From NCBI RefSeq assembly GCF_019175285.1, contig NC_056523.1:207230520-207294519 (forward strand): DNA of 64,000 nt, read 5' to 3'. This document shows, piece after piece, positions 10,710 through 21,074 of the stretch. The notes below the pieces were generated by a model, which saw nothing but the letters and a program-made list of their open reading frames with translations, ran no database searches and was not told the DNA's origin. Each line of letters begins with the position of its first letter. Positions within the stretch are counted from its first letter, which is position 1. Position numbers and translations under genes: made by a program. The stretch is from Sceloporus undulatus (taxonomy: Eukaryota; Chordata; Lepidosauria; Squamata; Phrynosomatidae).

Positions 10710-11775
10710 CAACGTAAAACAGGTATGTCTGTCGTACAAAGGCCATGATGAGGATGCCAACTGAGAAAGACACAATCCCCATCATGATCATGGTGGTGTC
10801 TTTTAAAAACTTGGAGAACATGAAGACTCCCAGGAAACTGGTGATAAAGATCATGTAGCCGGCAGCATTGGCATAGCCAATATATTCTGGCCCCCAGCTC
10901 AGAGGTTCCTTGAGCAGAAAAAGGGGCAGAACATCCATGGCTCCTGCGACAGCTAAGTCATACATGATGGCTCCCATAAAAAGCATGGCAATGATGAGCT
11001 TGGAAGGAACCATCATGGAAGGGCTTTTGGTTTCAGGAAATATGGAATCTCCTTCATCATCAGCCAACTTGCTGTCAGGATGGTCCTTGTCAAAGGAAGA
11101 AGCTGCTGGGGGAGGACTTCCAGGCTTGGGCACTCTGAGGACAAAGAGACTGTAGATAAGGCAAAATGCATATAAGGCAACACTGGAAGATACCAAGACT
11201 GTGCCATGTTGATAAGTAAGGTGGAAGCTGACAAAGAGGTGACCAGATGCAATGCTGCCCAAAAAACCAGCTATGCCATAGATGAGCTCTATAATGATGA
11301 GGCGTAATGATCTCCTGCTCTCAGAGGAACCCTGGGACCCCAGGGCCATGACACTAGCCCAGTAAGTGGTGTAGCCTCCTGTCAGACCATGCAAGACAGC
11401 AGCTCCATACATCACCTCGATGGGCCACTCCAAGAGGATCAAGAGGAGCAAAAGAATCCGAGAGAGCAAATAGCCAGCCAGAGGCACGCAGATGGAGATC
11501 TTCCTGTTCTTCAGATCACCCAATTTGGCTAGGCCATAAGCTGACACTAGTGGGGTCAGGCCATCCACCAGTCTGTAGATAATGAAGAAATTGGAGATGG
11601 CTTTCTGCTGTGCTGTCTCACTGGCATGGGCTGAAGTGGGTAAGGAAGAAGAATTGGTCTGGTTGTAGTAGTTCTTTACCACTAGCAGTAGTCCTGTATC
11701 AAAGAAAGCGCTGGCAAGCTCAGCCGCACCAACAACAGGCTCAATCCATGTCCTTAGATCCATCATGCTAGCCAT
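10710..11775 (-). CDS. SLC46A2: SLC46A2 (TSCOT) exon 1: N-terminal 355 residues of a major-facilitator transporter
   Basis: SLC46A2 is a multi-pass membrane protein of the SLC46 folate-transporter-like family. The human protein is known from thymic cortical epithelium, and transport roles have been proposed for it. Seen here: RTWIEPVV near the start, a first helix at about 11-33, and an extracellular loop with two N-glycosylation sequons (N38-Q-T, N41-S-S). Then come ISNFFIIYRLVDGLTPLVSAYGL (TM2) and the MFS loop motif KLGDLKNRK (84-92). Further helices reach residue 213, a hydrophilic central loop spans 214-257, and TM7-9 follow with MYDLAVAGAMDVLPLF and FLGVFMFSKFLKDTTMIMMG. The ATG at 11775 is chosen because it directly precedes the conserved RTW-EPVV block. 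The donor GTTG|GTGAGT at 10710/10709 leaves phase 1, matching exon 2. The joined exons give about 435 residues; human is about 475. Confidence 0.96.
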
Positions 11776-13452
11776 AGAAGCAAGAAATCAGTGGCTGTTA
11801 TTCTTATTGTAAAGAACAGAAAGCATATCCTGGAACCATCAGATCATCCTGGAACCAAAGATCATTTTGATCTTGATCACAAAAGCTGGACTCACGACAC
11901 TGAAAATAGAGGCAGAGATCTTCCTACAACTGCCTCCTTCAACAGACAAACTTCTTATCTTCTTTCCCTCTCTCTTCCTCTGCCTCACCCTCCCCTTCTC
12001 CTTCTCCGCTTACCTTCATGTGCCCATGACTACGCCTCCACATTGTTGCTCTTCCTGCTGTCGTTTCTTTAAAATAAAAGAGCCACATGACTTGGGTGAA
12101 ATCCTCCCTCATTTTCGAAAGTGAAAGCAATTTGACCAATTATTTAGGTACTGCCAAACCAGGGCACTTCCTTCTGCCTGGAATGCAGTAGCTTTTGGCT
12201 TTTTTTTTTACACATTAAAGTGTGTAAGGAAGTTGATCAGTCTGTTTGGAAACAGAGACATTGCTTTGATAGTAGACGGCAGCAGTAAAGAGACCAAGCA
12301 AGAGACATGATGCTTTTTCGTGCTGCAATTCTCTCTCTCTCAGCATTGCAGAAACCAGTCTTGATGTACAAGACTTATGAGGGTGGGAGGGAGAAATGGA
12401 GGGAAGATGGTACATCACCATTTGTCAAATCCTGAACATAAGGACAGTTTCTAAACCAAATGATAATAGTTCACGCTGCCTGGGCAAAAGCAGCTCTTCA
12501 AGAGAAATGGCAGACAAGCTCACCAGCAAACCAAATGTCATCTTAACCTTCCTGCTCCCACTTCATGATGTTCACATTTCATAATTTTTAAAAGTAATGT
12601 TTACAAAACACCTTTGCCCTAGCGTCTTTTTGTCGTGTTGTTATTATTTTCGAATGCAAGACTGCTCATGGGTCTCAAGGGACATCACCACACATCACAG
12701 CAATTGTGTCATTTTTCCTTTTTAAAAAAGGAAACATAACCGGTTTCAGAGGTGCCATAATTGCATGTTTTCACAATTGCACAACTGGGAACGCTGCTGC
12801 CATTGTGCTCTCTTCCTGACTCTTCCTTAACCCTTCTTTCCTGTACCATACTCTACTTAGCATGCCTTTTGGGGTTATACTATTTAATTTTTAAATTTTA
12901 AATGTAATTCCAGACCTCTGCTTCTGGAATTTAAGTTTAGAAAGAAAAGAGAAAAAGAAAAAGAAATAAAGGGAATCAGCCTGCTTGGGAAGAACAAGGG
13001 AGAGTGGGGACAAGGGGAGAAGAGGGGACATTGGTCCCATGTGACTATCAATATCATAACTGTCCCATCAGCACCCAAAGACTAGTGCAATGGGGAGGTC
13101 ATTTACAGGTTTCCCCACCAATGCAAAGAAAAAAAAAAGAACATCCTAACTGCACTTTGGGACACAGCAGCTACAGCTTGGAGGTGTTGTCGTGATAACT
13201 ATCACCAAAGCTGCTATTTTCCCCCCAGCTGTAATTGCAGTTTAAAAGCTGCTTGTAGTATTCTCTAAGGAGATAATGGCTTTGTTCATGACAACAAAGG
13301 CACCAAGCAATTAATTTTGGGCAGGTTTGTTTTCTACTACAATGGTATACAATTGAACCTCGCCCCCAGATAGGTAAAATATATTTTGGGATTGAATGAT
13401 GGGTGGGTTAGAGTAGCCTCTCTTTTCAGACATCCTTACTGTTATTTGTAAG

Positions 13453-13570
13453 GTATCTGAGGAAGACAATGGCAAACCTCCTCTGAACAAATCTTACCAA
13501 GAAAAACCCATGATAGGTTCACCTTAGGGTCACCCTAAGTCAGAAACGACCTGAAGGCACTCAGCAACCA
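13453..13570 (+). mobile_element. Sauria-type SINE, 3' half
   Basis: It contains 'gaggaagacaatggcaaac', 'aatcttaccaagaaaaaccc' and the tail 'cctaagtcagaaacgacctgaaggcactcagcaacc'. The tRNA-related head is absent. A G run of about 16 lies at 13626-13641 just downstream. Confidence 0.7.
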
Positions 13571-13805
13571 GAAATATAATTAACTACTTGGCAAGGTTTA
13601 GCAAATGCAAGCAGTCTTTCTATTCGGGGGGGGGGGGGGGGCCCCTTGGGCAAGTAAATCACCGGAAAAAGGCACATTAAAAAGAGACATTTTTTTACCC
13701 TGTTTTTGTTTTTTTTCAGAATCAATAGCTGCTTTTCCTAGACCACTTGATGATCAATATATATGGTTTTGCTCCCAGTTATTTCTGAGATCCTTTCTCT
13801 GTTGA

Positions 13806-13926
13806 AACTGACAACTGTTTTAACCCATCTGTTTAATGTTTCATTATTGTACTCATTTCAATGCTTTTATCGTTCTAATTTTCTTGTTTAATTTGTTGTA
13901 CACTGCTTAATATGTACCATTAGCAT
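13806..13926 (+). mobile_element. L2/CR1-like LINE 3' UTR remnant
   Basis: It is T-rich, with 'ttgaaactgacaactgtttt' and 'ttgtacactgcttaatatg', like the 3' ends of the L2 copies at 39400 and 40925. It runs directly into the next SINE. Confidence 0.4.
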
Positions 13927-14050
13927 TCTGCGGTGGACTAGGACTCTAGACCAGGGTTCAAATCCCTGCTCAGGCATAGAAGCTCACTGGGTGTGATGAC
14001 AGGGTTGCCATAAATCAGAGTTGACTTGAAGGTACATAAGAACAACAGAT
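13927..14050 (+). mobile_element. Sauria-type SINE with internal deletion
   Basis: The head 'ctaggactctagaccagggttcaaatccc' keeps a good B box. The body jumps from 'agctcactgggtg' to the tail 'ttgccataaatcagagttgacttgaaggtacat'. About 90 bp of the usual middle is missing. Confidence 0.7.
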
Positions 14051-14587
14051 ACTTGTTTGAAAGCTATAATTAGCTACTGGAGGTGGTGCAGAAATCCTGA
14101 TCTTTATCTCCATCAGTCTTCAGGTTGTTTCTTAGAAGTGCATCCTGTTTCTGTAAACACATGAAAGCATTTCTTCATTAGTAAGAGATGGGAGGGGAGA
14201 GTTGCAAATCACACAGTGGATCACTGCTGCATCTCTGCCAATTAACCTCTTTTCTGAGTCAGGTGATTTCCCCTCACCTTCCTCCAGCTTCATTTGGTTT
14301 TGCAAATAGGACAGAGGCCCCTAGGCTAGGAGAGACCTTGGCCTATATAACTGTAGAGAAGCAATTCCCAAGCCCTGCAGAGAGATAAGACTTGGGAAGA
14401 GCACATACCTGAAGGTAAAAGCAACAGAGGCAAAGGAATGGCCTGTGATTGCTCATCAGAGAGGAGTGAAACCAAGAGCAGCAAGAGCCTGGTGTGCTAG
14501 AGAGACTGTGGCCAACCAACACGCCACAGGTGAAAAGAAGGGACATTCTTCTTGTACATACACAATGTGGAAATTTTAATCAATGAT

Positions 14588-14797
14588 AGCCAGTATGGTG
14601 CAGTGGTTTGGGTGCTGGATTGTGACTCTGGAGACCAGGGTTCAAATTTCCACTCAGCAATAGAAACTTGCTGGGAGATCTTGGACAAGTGACACTCTTT
14701 CAGATTCAGAGTAGGGCAATGGCAAACTCCCTCTGAACAAATCTTGCCAAGAAACCCGATCTTAGGGGTCAAATTAAAGGCACACAACAACAAAATG
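14588..14797 (+). mobile_element. Sauria-type SINE, nearly full length
   Basis: This is the best-preserved copy in the window. It has the A-box region 'atggtgcagtggtt', the B-box 'gaccagggttcaaattt', a middle block with 'ggcaaactccctctgaac', and the tail 'aaggcacacaacaacaaaa'. Confidence 0.85.
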
Positions 14798-15047
14798 TGT
14801 AATGGAAAAGTTGCTTCCAGAATTGCCTAGCCAACATGGACAGTAGTTGTGTTGGCTGGGAGATTCTGGCACCACCAAAAGTAACTTTTCTAAGTTTGGC
14901 ACAAGTTAGTCAAATAGGCTTTAGGAATTAAGGCTCAGTACTAACACAGAACTATAAGTATCTGGAATTATGAAACTACCATAGGCTCTTCAATATTTTA
15001 CACACTCTAGATAGGTTAACCGCTGAAACTTGACATAGTGGTTCAAT

Positions 15048-15152
15048 GCTGTTGTAGTTATTTGCCTTCAAGTCATTTCTGAGTTATGATGATCCTTGGT
15101 CTCCCAAAGTTCTGGTCCAGCATTCAAACCACTGTATCACACTGGTCTTCTG
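15048..15152 (-). mobile_element. Sauria-type SINE fragment
   Basis: Read on the minus strand, it runs from the head ('ccagtgtgatacagtggtttg') to the tail ('gacttgaaggcaaataacta'), with much of the middle lost. Confidence 0.6.
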
Positions 15153-15189
15153 GATAAATGCTGAGATTTTGCTATTAAGGCCTATATAT

Positions 15190-15300
15190 TTTATACTTCA
15201 ATGTCGGAGAGCTCTGGTACCACAAACTACAAATCCCATGATTCCATAAGGAGCCATGACAGTTAAGGCAGTATAAAACTGCATTATTTCTGCAGTGGAG
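15190..15300. mobile_element. Right half of a palindromic MITE
   Basis: It contains 'agagctctggtaccacaaac', 'gattccataaggagccatga' and 'gcattatttctgcagtgg', the right arm of the GCTGCATCC family. Confidence 0.6.
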
Positions 15301-15913
15301 AAAACTCCCTTTGTGGGTTGTGGAGTTGTCAGCTGGGCAGCAAATATCTGTGCATTCAAGTATGAGCCGAAGGGTTATATTATTATTGCTCACAGGACGG
15401 AAGGATACAAGACTACACCACAGAGTTATGCAGAGACCAGGTTCCTCGGCAGTTGAGTATGCTTGGTTCATAGCAGCTTTTAACTATTTTGTTTCTGAAA
15501 ATGGTTGGCATTAATTTGGTAAGAAAATTTTAGAAATGTTAATATATTGGAAAGGGAATGTTTTTGTTATTGTGGCACATGTTTTCTCTTTTATTGTTTA
15601 ATTTTAGTTGGATATTTAGAAGCTATGATTGCAAAGAAAGGAATGAAAGAGACAGAGAGGGAGAAAAAGTGGAAAGTGGTAGGAAAAGTTCATGGGATAT
15701 GAATGTGTGTATGTCTAGCCCATTAGAAGATTTCGCTGTTTTCTATTAAGGGCGTCAAAGGTTGGACAGTAAAGAAAGCAATTAAACATGTTTGAAATAT
15801 GGTGCCGGAGGAAATGCTGTTTGGACTGCTAAAAGACAAACTGGTGGACCCTAGAGCAAAATCAAATCTGAATTTTCCCTAGAAGGCAAGAGGAATAAAC
15901 TGAAGCTGTTATA

Positions 15914-16136
15914 GTTTTTAGTGGGGGTTTTTTTGGGCTATGACGCCATGTTCTAGAATAATTTATTCCTGATGTTTTGCCAGCAGCTGTGGCTGGCATC
16001 TTCAGGGAATGCTGGCATGGAGGTGTGTCAGGTATATATACTGTTGGTTGAGATGAAGCGATTTACATGTTAATCTGTGTATTGTTCTGTTGTTGAATGG
16101 CAAGTTCTCAGGGTGTCTATTTACACTCAAGGCTGC
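15914..16136. mobile_element. Penelope-like terminal fragment inserted in BovB
   Basis: It is flanked by TATA on both sides (15910-15913 and 16137-16140), and removing it restores the BovB frame. It starts gtttttagtgggggttt and carries 'ttctagaataatttattcct', then a hammerhead-like fold. Unique-looking sequence follows to the end at 'ctcaaggctgc'. The Penelope assignment is inferred from the known link between such elements and hammerhead motifs. Confidence 0.55.
15971..16005 (-). ncRNA. Fossil hammerhead-ribozyme-like motif
   Basis: On the minus strand it begins CTGAAGA (consensus CUGANGA). A short stem GCCAGC/GCTGGC follows with a CACAGCT loop, then AAAA and CATC where an active ribozyme would have GAAA and cGUC. 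Hammerhead motifs are established in the terminal regions of Penelope-like elements (Cervera and de la Pena). The core differs at CpG positions, so this copy is probably inactive. Confidence 0.45.
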
Positions 16137-16740
16137 TATACTTTGCACGTATTATTTGACAACATTACATACTGGAAAATATGCTTGATAAAGTGGAAGG
16201 AAGTAGGAAAAGAGGACAACCATATTACAAGGTTGGTCAAGGAATTGGTGGTCCTGAGTTTGCAAGACCTGAGGAAGTCAAGCTCTAGACATGCTCTCAT
16301 TTACAGGGATGTCATAAGCTGAAGTTGACTTCACAATAAATAACACAGACAAAAATACTTTGCAAAGCGCCCACTAACTCCACCCACTTCTTGCCAGTTT
16401 AGGATTTTGCAGTTCTTAGCAGACCAACATCAGAAAAAAGTTATTTTTTTCTACAATTGTCAGAATCCCCTAGCCACCATGGTCAGTGGCCATGGTTGCC
16501 GTAAATCAAAACAAAACCAATTTTCCCAGGCCCTGGAAACAAGCAGCAGCCACTAAGTAATAAATTACTCAAATACCCCACAAGATGGCAGCACAGATCC
16601 ATTAGAAATCACTGACCTCTAAACAGTGCAATCCTCAACAATAGAATTTCATTTGGGAGTTATTTTCCAGTCTCCTCCACCATCAGTACAAGGGGCCAGT
16701 AGAAATATCAACATAGGTGCTATCCCTACAGGGATATTTC

Positions 16741-17001
16741 CATGGGACTTATAGCACAGCTTTTAAAATTGACTTACCGCTCCCGAATGGAATTCTAATT
16801 TGGGCTGCATCTGGATCCTATCGCATGGATTTTTGCCACCAAGTGGGTGCAGCCGGTGTGACACCCAGATAGAATCCAAGTTTAGCTGGCCAATTTGCAA
16901 AGCCAGGAGCTTCCATGTGATAGGATCCAGATACAGCCCAAATTAGAATTCGATTCGGGAGCAGTAAGTCAATTTTAAAAGCTATGCGATAAGCTCCCAT
17001 G
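16741..17001. mobile_element. Long inverted repeat, probable palindromic MITE of unknown family
   Basis: The left arm (from catgggacttatagcac, through gcttttaaaattgactta) faces its inverted copy ending taagctcccatg. Each arm is about 85-90 bp and the loop is about 80 bp. A partial second copy of the terminal motif (aataagctcccatg) follows at 17008-17022. Confidence 0.7.
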
Positions 17002-17058
17002 TCTGATACAATAAGCTCCCATGAGTATTCAGAAGTGTCCTATTAAAGCTTTTGACTT

Positions 17059-17190
17059 TGTTGTTGTTAACTGCTGTCAAGTTGACTTTGACTTATGCCA
17101 GCCCTATGAATGAGACCTCTAAGTCACCCTGTCATCAACAGACCTGCTCAGGTCTAGCAGACTCAGGGATGTGGGTTCCTTAATGGAGTG
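17059..17190 (-). mobile_element. BovB-tailed retroelement 3' end
   Basis: On the minus strand it ends 'aagtcaaagtcaacttgaca' followed by gcagttaacaacaacaa, the BovB/SINE tail. The upstream part has lost clear identity. Confidence 0.5.
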
Positions 17191-17273
17191 GATCTCTCTG
17201 CAATCGTGACGTCTTCTACTTTATTAGCTTTTCTAGTGAATTATGACTTCTCCTGGAATACAAAGTACCAGTT

Positions 17274-17563
17274 TTAGTTTTTGTGGGTTTTTCGGGTTAT
17301 ATGACCGTGTTCTGGGAGAATTTATTACTGATGTTTTGCCATTTTACTATGTTACTGTATTTAATGAGACCTGAGCATCCACAGATTTTTGTATCCATGG
17401 CAGGTCTTGGAACCAAATCCCAGCGGATACCAAGGGCCCACTGTACTAGGTTTGTTTTTTGGAATTTTATTTTTATTTTATGATTTTTTTTTTAGTATTT
17501 TCAAACTGTGGATACTTGACTCTGTGGATAAAAAAATCTGTGGATAAGGAGGCCCAACTGTAT
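17274..17563. mobile_element. Composite: Penelope-like end plus two opposed Tc1/mariner-type MITE fragments
   Basis: 17274-17340 repeats the 'ttttgtgggtttttcgggtt' terminal motif. 17341-17447 is the right half of the MITE seen whole at 32120 ('gagcatccacagattt...gggcccactgta'). 17494-17563 is the other end of the same family in opposite orientation, finishing 'aggcccaactgta'. A T-rich filler lies between them. Confidence 0.6.
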
Positions 17564-18343
17564 ATGCATACATTTAACAAACCTGGCAAGGCAGCTCCTT
17601 TTTACAAAATCTTTTTACACCTGCCCAGCACCACTTTTTCCTCCTCCTCCTCCTCTGTCTTGCTGGAAATTTTTTCTTTAGCAGCATCAGGATCAGTAGT
17701 GGTAGGAGAGTGAAGGAGGTATGGAGTAACAAAGACTTTAGTTGTCGGGTTTAAGCAGTGTGTCTACAGCAAACAATGCAATAAAGCTTGAGCTGGGAAG
17801 GAATGGGATTCCACTCTATTTGATCCTACAGCCATCATATTTTCCTGCAAGCAAGAGGGAAAGGTAAGCATAGCTGTCTCCAGGATCACTTACAGTACAA
17901 GTGTGAACAGCAAAACAGATAAGAGGGGAAAGCCAATAAGCCTGTCTCACCCGCTATCACTAGCATGTTAAGGAAGCGTGGATGTATAAGTCTGGCTAAC
18001 AAAATGGACATCACAAGAAAAAGGATGGCTCATGAAAGAAAGAAAACTCTGAAAGCATTTTGGAAGCTGCTTTCAAGTGGTCCCTAGAAGGTTCAAAAAT
18101 TTTTAAGGCATACCTGACCCAGTTGTTTCACTTCACACATGCATACTGTTAATTTTGAACAGAAAGTTTGCTGAAACATGTTAACCTGCCTTCTCTTTTC
18201 TGGGATAGAAACCTATTCTTATTCCTTCCATGTTATTTATGCCTCTGGTACCAAATTTTCGGTTAGTTCAGTCCCAGGAAAACATCACATCTGCTTTGTT
18301 AACTGAGGTATACCTACACTGTGCAACTGCTAGGAGTAAACTG

Positions 18344-18525
18344 TTGCATGCCTACAAGTCGTTTCTGGTTTATGATGATTCTAGGGTGAACTGGGTTTTC
18401 TGAGGCTGAGTGTGTGTGAGTCACCTAAGTTCACTTAGTTGGTTTCCATGGCTGAATGGGGAATCAAAGCCAGATCTCCAGAGTCATAGTCCAACGCTCA
18501 AACCACTACATCATGCTGCCTCCTT
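18344..18525 (-). mobile_element. Sauria-type SINE, minus strand
   Basis: The reverse complement gives a head 'atgtagtggtttgagcgttg' and a middle with 'ggtgactcacacacactcag'. The tail is 'atcataaaccagaaacgact'. Confidence 0.75.
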
Positions 18526-18860
18526 AGGAGTAAACTGCACTTTAGTAATTTTCCAACTAGAGCCATGGATGAAAGGCATGCCCCTCCATAAAGACTGTGA
18601 CCCTTAGTCGTACCCTGAATAGCCAATGGTGAAGATTCATGGGATTTGCAGTCCAAGACCACCTGGGGAGTCACTCAATTCTCATCCCTGGCCTGTAGCT
18701 TTAGAACAGTATATACTGTACTTTGAAATGAGTGCACAAAATATTCTGCAAGTAGAATGAGGCTCTCAAATGAACATGAGTGTTGATAGTTTCTTCCTAA
18801 TGCAAAGGACAGGTGAAGAGATTAGTGCTAGACTTCTAAGCCAGTCCTGAAATAGTTTAG

Positions 18861-18990
18861 CACAGTAGTTCTCAAACTATGGTCCTCTAGACGTTTTGGA
18901 CTTCAGCTCTCAGAATTTGCCTGAACTGTCTGGGGCTTCTGAGACCTGAAGTCCAAAAATCTGGACAAGCACAGTTTCAGAAATGTCAGG
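18861..18990. mobile_element. Palindromic MITE, 'ttctcaaactatggtcc' family
   Basis: The left end 'gttctcaaactatggtcctc' is mirrored by 'aagtccaaaaatctggacaa' and 'gtttcagaaatg' at the right. A weaker relative lies at 48264-48357. It is much diverged and no target duplication was found. Confidence 0.5.
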
Positions 18991-19228
18991 CTAGAGTAGC
19001 TTTCCTGTACTATTTTATATCAATTCTCAGTATCTTGGAAGGAACACATTTCTTTTGGTCAAGCTCAGTAACAGACAACTGTGGGATGCTGGTGGCGATA
19101 TTATCCCTTCAGACAGGGAGGAAAACCTATTGCACTGAACAGCCTAAGCTTTTATGAGGTAATTTGGTCTTCTAACACAAGAAAAACCCAGAAATAAAGA
19201 CAGGCCAGTAGCCTTTTACACAAAATCC

Positions 19229-19341
19229 CTCGCTTCTCCTGTCAGCAAAGCATCTGTGGAGCAGCCATTTCTTCATAACAGACGTTCCCGTTATTGAAGA
19301 AATGGCTGCTCTGCGAATGCTTTGTCGACAGGAGAGGAGTG
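19229..19341. repeat. Near-perfect hairpin of unknown family
   Basis: The arm 19229-19277 (gcttctcctgtcagcaaagc, then gagcagccatttcttcataa) faces 19291-19341 (ttattgaagaaatggctgct, then gctttgtcgacaggagag). The loop is about 13 bp. Both arms contain a stretch identical over roughly 20 bp. Confidence 0.75.
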
Positions 19342-21016
19342 ATGCTTCAGAAGCGGGAATGACTATCACACACCCACACTTCTGGGAGGTTTTACCAGCA
19401 ATTTAAACACGATAAGCCTCGGATGTGATAATCCCCTTAGAGTGCTGAGTTCACTGATAAGAAGTATAGAAATATACACGCTATTGTGGTAATTGTAATG
19501 CTTAACTTTTTGTCAATCCAAAATTCAATTATACCAGGATTTGGTTAAAAAAATATTGTTTTTATCTTTGCACAGGGAAAGCCAACTGCAATAAAGCCTT
19601 TCTGTTGCCACCTGTCCTATCTATCTATCTATGCTGTTGTCTGTGGATCTTATTGCTACAATTGCATTGCCTCCCAAAATGGTATGTAATTGAGACTGCA
19701 GTCTTACCTCCTGCATTTTAGGACATAATCCAGGATTAGAGTGCCTGTCAGTGCCAAAACCTTATAGCAGACAATATTGCCTTTGCTGCTTGTGCTCCCC
19801 CTTCCCTCCATTTCCTGGAAAGTCATGTGGGTGAGAGAGGCTTGCGCCACTGCATGTGAGCAGAGGGCAAAAGTGGAGAAGTTTTGGGAAGGAGGTGGAG
19901 GAGGCTTGCTCAGTCTTTGCTTACAATCAAGTAAGTGAAAACTTTATGGAAAATGTGTAGCTCTGGTACTGATAGAGAAGGGAAATGTGTGAGTGTGAGA
20001 GAGACAGAGAGCTCTTGCAGTATTGCAATGGCAGAAGAGCAAAAAAATAGACTCTGGAAAAGGGTCTAGGTTACCCCTGATCATGACCATTTCCTCACCC
20101 AAAGCATGCTCACTGACCATCCAAAATCAGCAGAAAAGCGCTACTGAACATCTGTGCTGCAAATCATGTGTCGGAAGAGGTAAAGGAGGTCATTACTGGA
20201 TTTTTCTTATAAAAAGACTTTTAATATGGTCTCCACAGTACAACAGAACATCATCTGCAGGGAGATATGAATCAAATATGCTATTATCCTGACACTTTAC
20301 TGGCCTTGTGCAATAAACTCCTGTTTATTAGTTTAAGCAGTTGTAGGAAAGGCAAAAAAATGGACAGCCTAGTCAGCGGTGTATTAGGGTTGCCAGGTGA
20401 GAAAAAGGAAATGGTACCTGTCCTTTTAATGACTGTGTAGAAGAAGAAATTTCAACAGGTGTTGCTTATCATACGTGGGGCACCTGCTGCAAGTTCCTCT
20501 TCTATATAACAGTTAAAGGGACAGGAGCCCTGTATCTTATTTCAACAGGAAATGCTAGCTGCTATGCTATGAATGCTCTGTGCTGTATTATTGCTGTAAA
20601 TGGTACTCAAGACCCGTAATTCCCGAAAGAGAAACTCATAATTCACAATAACAAAATAACACCATTGAAATTGTAGTTGGAGAAACAGCACAGTGAATAA
20701 ATCCCAAGGTGCATCTAATTTTTGCCACTGGGGAAAAATGTGCTTGAGGGAAAAAATCAAAGAGGCAGAATAGGATGCTCAGACAAATGCAACATATTTT
20801 GGAAATCACTTTTTTTATTTTTGCTTTTAGAAAAGGGGGAATTTCCTTAACAACTCCTTTTTCTTCATGTTGAGTTGACTACAACCAAGGAAAAGGGAAG
20901 AAAATGTCCATTTCCAAGCCAATGTGTCATCTTTGGTTTTATTTCTCCTTGTTATAAAACCATCGTTTTGCAGTAAGAGTTGTACAGAGTATCGGTTGCT
21001 TCCTCACCACACCCAC

Positions 21017-21074
21017 GCTTCATCTTTTTATTTCAGAGCAATGCTGCTTCATCTTTTTATTTCAGAGCAATGCT
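21017..21074. repeat. Perfect 29-bp tandem duplication
   Basis: Two identical 29-bp units (21017-21045 and 21046-21074), each starting gcttcatctttttatttcag. Each carries a minus-strand AATAAA hexamer inside the probable AKAP2 3' UTR. Confidence 0.9.

Larger units (their letters stand above)
15785..16345 (+). mobile_element. BovB/RTE LINE 3' fragment interrupted by a Penelope-like insertion
   Basis: The reverse-transcriptase C-terminal region resumes after the insertion as HVLFDN...LIKWKEVGKEDNHITRLVKE and LSLQDLRKSS, matching the same region of the BovB copies at 26 and 53 kb. The 3' tail is 'gatgtcataagctgaagttgacttcac'. The 223-bp insertion at 15914-16136 splits the codons for L-L-Y-F. Confidence 0.75.
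11776..20796. other. Intergenic stretch between SLC46A2 and AKAP2
   Basis: No gene was recognised. Just upstream of the SLC46A2 ATG (about 11930-12060) the minus strand is purine-rich, probably 5' UTR or promoter, but no TATA box or CpG island stands out. From 13.4 kb on, SINE, BovB, Penelope-like, hAT-like and palindromic fragments follow one another (listed separately). About 12200-13400 and 17600-18300 look unique apart from low-complexity runs. A diverged inverted-repeat MITE lies at about 20392-20535, with 'gttgccaggtgagaaaaagg' and an opposing 'cctgtcc...gggacagg' pair. Confidence 0.8.

Noticed and set aside
11791-12124. Plus-strand open frames opposite the SLC46A2 5' region
   Set aside because: They are pyrimidine-rich low-complexity translations with no family resemblance, and the region is best read as the SLC46A2 upstream region.
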